Positions 41,319 through 47,789 of a DNA stretch of 47,789 bases are shown in pieces (within the stretch, counting starts at the first letter, position 1; every line of letters starts with the position of its first letter). The stretch spans positions 1 to 47,789 of IMG/VR virus record IMGVR_UViG_3300032285_003623; one strand, given 5' to 3'. This DNA is from a virus. Under the pieces are notes generated by a model that saw only the letters and a list, made by a program, of their open reading frames with translations, was not told where the DNA came from and made no database searches. The translations under genes and the position numbers were made by a program.

Positions 41319-43121
41319 ATGTCATTTGATTTTTCTGACCTTATAGATATTCTAGATGGTGAAGAGTTTGAAGAAAAGCCAGTAGACTTAATAGAGTTTG
41401 TAACTAGCCCAAAATATCTTGGCTTACCACCACTTTCAGAATTGCAATATGAACTAATTGAAAAATCATCTCAGATTTATAAAGAATCAACACTTATAAA
41501 ACTTTATGGTGAAGAAGAAGGCAAAAGAAGATTTAAACAGACTTGTAATGAAGTTATTGCACAGCTTGGAAAAGGTTCTGGTAAAGATTATTCTTCAACT
41601 ATATCTGTTGCATATATGGTTTATCTTTTACTATGCCTTAAAGATCCAGCAACATACTATGGAAAACCACCAGGGGATTCAATTGATATTCTTAACATTG
41701 CTATCAACGCACAACAAGCGTCAAACGTTTTCTTTAAAGGTTTTATAACACGCATTGAAAGATCTCCGTGGTTTGCTGGAAAATATGATCAAAAAGCTTC
41801 CGAGATGAAGTTTGATAAAGCAATTACAGTTCATTCAGGTCACTCACAAAGAGAAGCTTGGGAAGGTTATAACGTTATTACAGTTATACTTGATGAGATT
41901 TCTGGCTTTGCAATGGAAAATACAACGGGACACGATCAAGCAAAAACAGCTGATGCTATATACGATATGTACCGTGCATCAGTTATGTCTCGTTTTCCCG
42001 ATTTTGGTAAAGTGATTTTGCTTTCATTCCCTAGATTTAAAAATGATCCTATTCAAAAATTTTATGAATCAGTTATCGGTGAAAAAGAAACTATTGTAAG
42101 AACAAAAACATTAAAAATGGATGACGATTTGCCAGATGGAATTGTAGGTAATGAGATAACTGTTGAATGGGAAGAAGATCATATAATTTCTTACCTTTAT
42201 CCAAAAACATATGCTTTAAAAAGACCAACATGGGAAGTAAATCCTACTAAAAAAATAGAAGATTTTAAAGTAGATTTTTACAAAAACTCCATGGACGCAC
42301 TTGGCAGATTTGCATGCATGCCTCCAGAAATGATTGATGCATTTTTTAAATCAAGAGAAAAGGTTGAAAAAGCATTTAATAAAACAAATTTAGCTGTTGA
42401 TCAATTTGGAAGACTTGAAGAGTGGTTTATTCCAGATCCAGATAAAAAATATTTTATACACGTAGACCTTGCACAAAAACATGATCACTGTGCCGTTTCT
42501 ATGGCACATGTTGATAGATGGGTAAATGTAAAAGTAACAAATGAATATTCTCAACCAGCTCCAATAATATCGGTAGATGCCGTGAGGTACTGGACACCAA
42601 CTGCAGATAAATCTGTTGATTTTACTGAAGTTAAAGACTATATACTTTCTTTAAAAACAAGAGGTTTTAATATATCAATTTGTACATTTGATAGATGGAA
42701 CTCTCATGATATGATGCAACAGCTAAAATCATACGGCATAAATACAGAAATTTTATCTGTTGCAAAAAAACACTACGACGATATGGCAATGGTTATTCTT
42801 GAAGAAAGAATAACTGGTCCACATATTCCTCTTTTAATTGATGAACTTCTTCAGTTAAAAATTATGAGGGATAAGGTTGATCACCCAAGAAAAGGTTCTA
42901 AAGACCTTGCAGATGCTGTTTGTGGATCAATATTTAATTCAATTAGCAGAACAAGGCCAGATACAAACGGAATGGTAGAAGTACATACTTATGAATCAAT
43001 GAATTATGATCAAGATTTTGGTAAAGATGTAGATGGAGAAGTTAATAGATATAATATGATTAGAGCTCCAAAAATGCCAGAACATTTAAGAGAAGCGGTA
43101 GACAGGATGCAAATAATATGA
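41319..43121 (+). CDS. Terminase large subunit
   Basis: 600 residues. ATPase: Walker A L-G-K-G-S-G-K-D at 83-90, Walker B V-I-L-D192-E-I. C-terminal RNase H-like nuclease: H-V-D383-L-A-Q-K-H-D and D-L-A-D532-A-V. Drives ATP-dependent DNA packaging and cuts the concatemer. It starts two bases after the oxygenase stop with only a weak GGTG site. Portal and capsid genes do not follow as they usually do; the SGNH/carbamoyltransferase block intervenes. Confidence 0.92.
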   Translation: MSFDFSDLIDILDGEEFEEKPVDLIEFVTSPKYLGLPPLSELQYELIEKSSQIYKESTLIKLYGEEEGKRRFKQTCNEVIAQLGKGSGKDYSSTISVAYMVYLLLCLKDPATYYGKPPGDSIDILNIAINAQQASNVFFKGFITRIERSPWFAGKYDQKASEMKFDKAITVHSGHSQREAWEGYNVITVILDEISGFAMENTTGHDQAKTADAIYDMYRASVMSRFPDFGKVILLSFPRFKNDPIQKFYESVIGEKETIVRTKTLKMDDDLPDGIVGNEITVEWEEDHIISYLYPKTYALKRPTWEVNPTKKIEDFKVDFYKNSMDALGRFACMPPEMIDAFFKSREKVEKAFNKTNLAVDQFGRLEEWFIPDPDKKYFIHVDLAQKHDHCAVSMAHVDRWVNVKVTNEYSQPAPIISVDAVRYWTPTADKSVDFTEVKDYILSLKTRGFNISICTFDRWNSHDMMQQLKSYGINTEILSVAKKHYDDMAMVILEERITGPHIPLLIDELLQLKIMRDKVDHPRKGSKDLADAVCGSIFNSISRTRPDTNGMVEVHTYESMNYDQDFGKDVDGEVNRYNMIRAPKMPEHLREAVDRMQII

Positions 43122-43357
43122 GTGAATATCAAGAAAAAGCAAAAGAGTGTAAATGTTGTAGCAAGCATGTGCCATTGCCTACAGTTCTAAGAGAGTACGC
43201 TGGAATAGTTGTATGTCCAACAACATTTGCAAATATAATAGAATATAAAAGAATATGGGATTCTTACGGACAAAGACCTATGGGTAGTATTAGAAAACAT
43301 TTTTCAGAATACGTTCAAGCAATAGTTGAGGAATCAATAAAAAATGACCTACAATGA
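43118..43357 (+). CDS. Small Cys-rich protein
   Basis: 79 residues; ATGA overlap with the large terminase. C-K-C-C near residue 11 and C-P-T-T near 33 could hold one zinc. The C-terminal half is helical (H-F-S-E-Y-V-Q-A-I-V-E-E). Unrecognised. Overlaps the first SGNH-like gene by 14 bases. Confidence 0.55.
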   Translation: MSEYQEKAKECKCCSKHVPLPTVLREYAGIVVCPTTFANIIEYKRIWDSYGQRPMGSIRKHFSEYVQAIVEESIKNDLQ

Positions 43358-44270
43358 GGTTGGTTTTATAAAAAGTAGAACAATTTTACTTAATGAGTCT
43401 GATGTAAAAAAAGAAAAGATGCAAATTTTTTCACAGCATATTCCATCAGTTGAAAGCTATAATTTAATTAATGAAATAATAGAAATGCCAAGACATAATT
43501 ATCAATATAAACTAAATGACTTTGGATCTCGTGGACCAAACATAGCAGGTAATAATAAAGATATAGTTATATTGGGTTGCTCGCAAACTTTTGGAGTTGG
43601 CATCGAGGATTACAAAAACACTTGGGGAAACTTTTTATCTCAAAGTATGGAATTAGATCACATAAACTTATCAAAAGCTGGTGCCAGTATATTTGATCAA
43701 GTTGTTAGATTTTTTAGCTTAGTTGCAAAGCATGGAAATCCAAAATATGTTTTTGGATTATTTCCTCCGCTACAAAGATTTACATTTGGTCAAAATAAAC
43801 ACACAATCAAATTGTCTGGACAAGGTGCCACATCAAATTATCTTGCAACAAGTAATGATGTAATAGACGACTCATATGTTTCAAAAATATTAAAATCTCC
43901 TTATCCAGTAGAAGAAGTTATTAGGCCAGAAACTAGGTATTACTATAATGCTAGAGTAATATTAATGCTAGAACAATATTGTAGGTCAAACGGCATAGAG
44001 TTTTACTGGTCTACATGGGATCACAAAACAAAATCATTTATGAATGATTTAAAATCTTTTTTTCCAAATTATCATAGATCATATGTAGATTCAGACTGTT
44101 TAGATCAATGCTGTGAAGTTCAATGGAATATTAAATATTCTGATTGCCATGAAGAATTTAAAAATATAAAAGAATTTGTTGAGGCAGCAGATAAGCCTAA
44201 TGCACATATGGGTATACACAAGCATTTGCATGCTGCAAATATTTTTTTAGAAAGGGTTAATAAAAAATGA
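43344..44270 (+). CDS. SGNH/GDSL-like hydrolase, copy 1 (divergent)
   Basis: 308 residues. I-V-I-L-G-C-S80-Q-T-F-G-V-G is a GDSL/SGNH block I with the nucleophilic serine; the downstream K-A-G-A-S resembles block II. The end has H-M-G-I-H-K-H-L-H-A-A, a histidine cluster in the place of the D-x-x-H block. A Cys-rich stretch (C-L-D-Q-C-C ... C-H) lies near residues 252-270. SGNH enzymes are esterases or O-acetyl hydrolases/transferases acting on sugars and lipids. It is the most divergent of three tandem relatives. No signal peptide, so it would act in the cytoplasm. Confidence 0.62.
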   Translation: MTYNEVGFIKSRTILLNESDVKKEKMQIFSQHIPSVESYNLINEIIEMPRHNYQYKLNDFGSRGPNIAGNNKDIVILGCSQTFGVGIEDYKNTWGNFLSQSMELDHINLSKAGASIFDQVVRFFSLVAKHGNPKYVFGLFPPLQRFTFGQNKHTIKLSGQGATSNYLATSNDVIDDSYVSKILKSPYPVEEVIRPETRYYYNARVILMLEQYCRSNGIEFYWSTWDHKTKSFMNDLKSFFPNYHRSYVDSDCLDQCCEVQWNIKYSDCHEEFKNIKEFVEAADKPNAHMGIHKHLHAANIFLERVNKK

Positions 44271-44353
44271 TTTATATAAAATATTATTTTTATAAAATTA
44301 TAAATAAAATAAAAAGAAAAAAATATGAAGATAAAGAAAGATTTATTTATTAA
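44267..44353 (+). CDS. 28-residue basic microprotein
   Basis: ATG overlaps the previous stop (ATGA) and its TAA overlaps the next ATG (TAATG). Sequence is aromatic and basic: M-I-Y-I-K-Y-Y-F-Y-K-I-I-N-K-I-K-R-K-K, ending R-F-I-Y. Double coupling suggests that it is translated; I recall similar lysine/tyrosine-rich microproteins in marine phages but cannot name a family. It could also be just a coupling device between SGNH copies 1 and 2. Confidence 0.45.
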   Translation: MIYIKYYFYKIINKIKRKKYEDKERFIY

Positions 44354-45345
44354 TGAGTAAAAATAATTTTTTGCCAGACCATGTTTTTCATCCAAAAAAT
44401 GAAGCCGACCTATGGCATGAAGCTTCATTTCCATTAAATGCTAGTATTTCGGACTGGCAACAAGTTTGTAACTCTATGGGGTTTAGAGGAGAAGAGTTTA
44501 TTGAAAAAGCTGATATAGTTGGTTTAGGCTGCTCTTTTACTTTTGGACTGGGTGTTCCAGAAGGAAAAACTTGGGGCCATATTGTTTCAGGAAGAACTAA
44601 TATGACTTATCATAACCTAGCAGGGGCAGGAAAATCTATAGCTTGGTCTGTTAATAATTTTTTTTCATATGTTAATAAATTTGGAAATCCAAAAATTGTT
44701 TTGTGTCTTTTCCCAGGATTTTTAAGACAGCAAATAACATCAAGATCTTCTAAAATGATTCCAGCGTACAATCAATTCCCAAAACTGGATTTAGATCAAG
44801 ATAAAATTATTAGATACTCTATCTATCCAGGTTATGTTTATGTTGAGCAAGAAAAATATGTAGGCAAGCCCTTTTTAGCAGAATATACAATGCCAAAAGA
44901 AATGGGTATGGATTTATCAATTCAATACATTAAAATGCTGGAAGCCTATTGTAATGCTAGTAATATAAAATTAATATGGACAACATGGTCAAGACAAGAA
45001 GAAATTTGGTTAGATAAAAATATAAAAGAAACTGGATTCAAAAACTATGTTTCTTCTGAAATGAAATACTGGCATAATAGCGAGGGTGATTTACTTCATG
45101 AAAGGCTATGCAATAAATACATAGAGTACTATAATTTAGAAAATGCAAGTGGATATATAACTCCTGAACATATTTGCGGCAAAGACAAAAAATGTTTGAG
45201 CTATATTGATTGTCATAATGAATATAAAGATGAAGAAAATTTTGATGTTGCTTCAGATGCACATATTGGTCCAGGCAGACATTGGGGCATGCATAGACAT
45301 ATTCATATTGCAGAAACTTTTTTAAGTGGTCTAAATGAATTATAA
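44353..45345 (+). CDS. SGNH/GDSL-like hydrolase, copy 2
   Basis: 330 residues. Block I L-G-C-S61-F-T-F-G-L-G; H-N-L-A-G-A-G-K-S as block II; F-G-N-P-K-I-V-L-C-L-F; helix S-I-Q-Y-I-K-M-L-E-A-Y-C; C-terminal D-A-H-I-G ... H-W-G-M-H-R-H-I-H-I-A-E. Cys residues near 274-287 (H-I-C-G-K-D-K-K-C ... C-H) are shared with the other copies. Clearly paralogous to copy 3 across its length. The canonical block III Asn is not obvious. Predicted cytoplasmic. Overlaps copy 3 by 11 bases. Confidence 0.68.
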   Translation: MSKNNFLPDHVFHPKNEADLWHEASFPLNASISDWQQVCNSMGFRGEEFIEKADIVGLGCSFTFGLGVPEGKTWGHIVSGRTNMTYHNLAGAGKSIAWSVNNFFSYVNKFGNPKIVLCLFPGFLRQQITSRSSKMIPAYNQFPKLDLDQDKIIRYSIYPGYVYVEQEKYVGKPFLAEYTMPKEMGMDLSIQYIKMLEAYCNASNIKLIWTTWSRQEEIWLDKNIKETGFKNYVSSEMKYWHNSEGDLLHERLCNKYIEYYNLENASGYITPEHICGKDKKCLSYIDCHNEYKDEENFDVASDAHIGPGRHWGMHRHIHIAETFLSGLNEL

Positions 45346-46315
45346 AAAAATGAAACCATGGATATGGGATAAAGAAAATTCAGACCAACTTTGGAAATGC
45401 GCTACTGATAAACTAAGTGGTGGCTATACTGTTGTAAATATTGAAACAAACTCATTTGGATTTGCAGGCTCAGAATTTAAAGAGGCTGCAGATATTGTTG
45501 CTTTAGGCTGCTCTTTTACTTTTGGTCAGGGCGTGTATCCTGGATCTGCATGGCCAAATCATGTTGGAAAATATTTAAATAAAAAAGTTCATAACTTAGG
45601 AGCGCCAGCAAAAGGTGTCCCGTTTAATATTAATTCTTTTTTTGATTATGTAAATGAGTTTGGTAACCCAAAATATGTTTTATGTTTATTTTCAAATTTT
45701 ACAAGAATTGAAATGGTTTCTAGATCTCATGATACAAGACCATCAAAAAAACATATAACAAGTGGAAGGTTGCCAGAGCTCTATGAAGATGAAAAAATTA
45801 TACAATACTCTTTATCTTTGCCAATATCTTATGATAGTAAGCCAAAATATTTTAAATCTCCACTGCTTGCAGAAGAAATAATTCCACAAGAATTTGCACA
45901 TACAATATCAATTCAATATATTAAAATGTTGGAAGCATATTGTAATACAAATAATATAGTTTTGTTATGGACAACTTGGATGGATGAACAAAACTCATGG
46001 ATAAAAAATAATATTGAAAAAACTTTTTTTAGAAATTTTATTTATTTAAACAATTTAGAATTCCATTCAAGAGAGGAAGATGAAAGAAAAGATATACTTT
46101 GTGATATAAGACACGAACCTGGTAAAAAATGCTATACTGAATCAAATTGCCATCAAAAAGAAAAAGATTTATATGGAAAAAATTTTATGCTTGCCGATGA
46201 TTGGAAGTCTTATAAAGATATAAATATAAGAGGACATTGGGGTGTGCATAGGCACTTACATGTTGCAGAAATGTTTTTGAGAGGAATAAATGACTACAAT
46301 ATTAGGAATAAATGA
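45335..46315 (+). CDS. SGNH/GDSL-like hydrolase, copy 3
   Basis: 326 residues. Same architecture as copy 2: L-G-C-S60-F-T-F-G-Q-G, H-N-L-G-A-P-A-K-G, F-G-N-P-K-Y-V-L-C-L-F, the identical helix S-I-Q-Y-I-K-M-L-E-A-Y-C, and the end R-G-H-W-G-V-H-R-H-L-H-V-A-E. A 24-base DNA identity spans the serine motif in copies 2 and 3, a sign of duplication or gene conversion. Overlaps the carbamoyltransferase gene by 26 bases, suggesting joint expression and a shared pathway. Confidence 0.68.
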   Translation: MNYKKMKPWIWDKENSDQLWKCATDKLSGGYTVVNIETNSFGFAGSEFKEAADIVALGCSFTFGQGVYPGSAWPNHVGKYLNKKVHNLGAPAKGVPFNINSFFDYVNEFGNPKYVLCLFSNFTRIEMVSRSHDTRPSKKHITSGRLPELYEDEKIIQYSLSLPISYDSKPKYFKSPLLAEEIIPQEFAHTISIQYIKMLEAYCNTNNIVLLWTTWMDEQNSWIKNNIEKTFFRNFIYLNNLEFHSREEDERKDILCDIRHEPGKKCYTESNCHQKEKDLYGKNFMLADDWKSYKDINIRGHWGVHRHLHVAEMFLRGINDYNIRNK

Positions 46316-47738
46316 GACATCTCATGATGCTTCTGTTTCTTTAATTAAAGATGGAGAGATATTATTTGCAGGTCATGCAGAAAGATATAGTAAGCAAAAA
46401 AATGATTGGTATATTAATGATCAATTAGTTAATGATGCTTTGTCATACGGTAGACCTGATTACATAGCTTATTACGAAAAGCCTCTTCTAAAGGCCTCCA
46501 GGCTTTTTTTAAAGGGCGGATCTGGGGAATGGAAACCAAAATTTGATATAGAAGATATACCAAGAAAATCTTTTAAGCATCATTATTCACACGCATGTGC
46601 GGGATATTATACAAGCAAATTTACAGATGCAGTAATTGTTGTGCTTGATGCAATTGGAGAATATAATACCTCAACAATTTGGGTTGGAGAAGGCCAAAAA
46701 ATTAAACTAAGATTTAAACAAAATTACCCAGTAAGTTTTGGTTTATTTTATTCAGCATTTACTAAATTAATTGGGCTGATGCCAAATCAAGAAGAGTACA
46801 TTATGATGGGAATGGCTGGCTATGGAGATTGGAGAAGGTATTACAAAGAAGTAAATGAATATTTTCCAAAATACTATAAACAATCATATAATTTTCATAA
46901 AGGAATAATAGATTGGAATTTTCCAATGTCAGATCAAGATAAATTTGATATTGCTGCAGCTGTACAGTTTGTTTATGAGCAAAGGCTAAATGAATTTATG
47001 CGTATGGCAAAAGATCTAACAGGTAAAAATAATTTAGTTTTTATGGGTGGTTGCGCTTTAAATTCATCTGCCAATACGCTTCTTTGGAAGATATTTAAAG
47101 ATGTTTGGATAATGCCAAACCCAGGGGACGCTGGAAGTTCATTAGGCGCAGCAGCAGCAATGTATGGCAAACATATAAATTGGAATGGTCCTTATTTGGG
47201 CTATGATATGGGCGGAGAGTATCCAGTTGAAGAAATAGTTAATTCAATATTAACAGATGGAATTGTTGCTGTTGCATCAGGTAGAGCAGAGTACGGCCCA
47301 AGAGCTTTAGGCAATAGAAGCATTCTTGCTGATCCAAGAGATCCAAACATTAAAGATAAGGTAAACTTAATTAAACAAAGAGAGTTGTTTAGGCCTTTTG
47401 CTCCAGTAATTTTAGAAGAGCATGCATCCGAATGGTTTGATATGGATTTTACAAGTCCATATATGCAATACACAGTTAAGTGTTTAAAGCCTCACTTGAT
47501 ACCATCTGTTGTACACGTTGACGGAACCTCAAGAGTTCAAACAGTTAATCGTGAACAGCACAGAGGTTTATGGAGAGCAATAAATAAATTTTATTTAAAA
47601 ACTGGTGTTCCTATTTTATTAAACACGAGCTTGAATATAAAAGGACAACCTTTATTAAATGATGAGAAGGACGCTATTGACTGGCAGGCACATTACGGTT
47701 ATAATATACTAACTAGCGGCAGTAGCTTAGTTGGTTAA
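46290..47738 (+). CDS. Carbamoyltransferase, NodU/TobZ family
   Basis: 482 residues from ATG 46290 with GAGG upstream. N-terminal ASKHA-like domain (I-L-G-I-N-E-T-S-H-D-A-S-V), metal site H97-H-Y-S-H-A, V-V-L-D-A-I-G, G-G-C-A-L-N near 253, R332-A-E-Y-G-P-R-A-L-G-N-R-S, R-P-F-A-P-V and N-T-S-L-N-I-K-G-Q-P. These make carbamoyl-adenylate from carbamoyl phosphate and ATP and pass the carbamoyl group to an O of a sugar or small molecule. All key residues are present. It ends in L-T-S-G-S-S-L-V-G, whose last codons are the first part of a tRNA gene. Confidence 0.9.
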   Translation: MTTILGINETSHDASVSLIKDGEILFAGHAERYSKQKNDWYINDQLVNDALSYGRPDYIAYYEKPLLKASRLFLKGGSGEWKPKFDIEDIPRKSFKHHYSHACAGYYTSKFTDAVIVVLDAIGEYNTSTIWVGEGQKIKLRFKQNYPVSFGLFYSAFTKLIGLMPNQEEYIMMGMAGYGDWRRYYKEVNEYFPKYYKQSYNFHKGIIDWNFPMSDQDKFDIAAAVQFVYEQRLNEFMRMAKDLTGKNNLVFMGGCALNSSANTLLWKIFKDVWIMPNPGDAGSSLGAAAAMYGKHINWNGPYLGYDMGGEYPVEEIVNSILTDGIVAVASGRAEYGPRALGNRSILADPRDPNIKDKVNLIKQRELFRPFAPVILEEHASEWFDMDFTSPYMQYTVKCLKPHLIPSVVHVDGTSRVQTVNREQHRGLWRAINKFYLKTGVPILLNTSLNIKGQPLLNDEKDAIDWQAHYGYNILTSGSSLVG

Positions 47739-47789
47739 AGCCCCGAACTCATAATTCGGTAATCGTAGGTTCGAGTCCTACCTGCCGCA
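47716..47789 (+). tRNA. tRNA with CAT anticodon, probably elongator Met
   Basis: Full cloverleaf: acceptor GCGGCAG / CTGCCGC (7 pairs), D stem GCTT/AAGC, anticodon stem CCGAA/TTCGG with loop CTCATAA, T stem GTAGG/CCTAC with TTCGAGT loop, discriminator A. The G1-C72 pair argues against initiator Met. Elongator Met is favoured; an Ile tRNA with modified C34 cannot be excluded. The window ends at the discriminator base, so an encoded CCA cannot be checked. The first 23 bases overlap the carbamoyltransferase gene. Confidence 0.92.

Noticed and set aside
47716-47789. Phage attachment site within the tRNA
   Set aside because: No integrase or excision genes and no second copy of the tRNA end in the window; a tRNA carried by a lytic phage is the simpler reading.

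Overview
This window is a contiguous piece of an AT-rich genome of a tailed double-stranded DNA phage (by eye about one third G+C). Every gene I can support lies on the + strand and genes are packed head to tail, mostly with ATGA, TAATG or longer overlaps; no stretch above about 120 bases lacks a gene. A major capsid protein, head-tail connectors, a tail tube protein, frameshifted tail chaperones and a 3,454-residue tape measure without any visible sheath gene point to a siphovirus with a long flexible tail. The chaperone type, three promoters that place the transcription start on the start codon (leaderless mRNA), and the set DnaE-DnaB-primase-RecA-Cas4-RuvC suggest a low-GC actinobacterial host, probably aquatic. 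That host call is an inference, not something the sequence proves.

Layout. 1-5.7 kb: 3' part of the capsid gene, a Rho-N/SAP-like small protein, connector and tail-completion proteins, tail tube protein and the two tail-assembly chaperones, joined by a -1 frameshift. 5.7-25.0 kb: tape measure, distal tail and hub proteins, small tail proteins, a 950-residue fibre with an S74 self-cleaving chaperone, and two small proteins. 25.1-40.1 kb: DNA metabolism (metallophosphoesterase, DNA-binding and zinc-finger proteins, DnaB-type helicase, DnaG-type primase, ssDNA-binding protein, full-length PHP-containing DnaE polymerase, MazG-like protein, RecA, Cas4-like nuclease, RuvC-like resolvase), mixed with a 2-oxoglutarate oxygenase and several tiny genes, including an XapX membrane protein. 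40.2-43.4 kb: small terminase, a second oxygenase and large terminase. 43.3-47.8 kb: three related SGNH-like proteins, a carbamoyltransferase, and a CAT-anticodon tRNA overlapping its end.

Control. Ten promoter-like sites share an A/T-rich -10, eight of them extended by TGN. Four intrinsic terminators mark the ends of the capsid gene, tube gene, the 145-residue gene before the metallophosphoesterase, and the ssDNA-binding gene. Portal, protease/scaffold and lysis genes were not found; they presumably lie outside the window, between the tRNA end and the capsid end if the genome is circularly permuted.

Most interesting: an ADP-ribosyltransferase-like domain with R / S-x-S / E-x-E signature inside the tape measure, framed by repeated GG-I-...-YG linkers; the SGNH triplet plus carbamoyltransferase cassette; the CCCAAAC frameshift site with a clean downstream stem; and the leaderless promoters.
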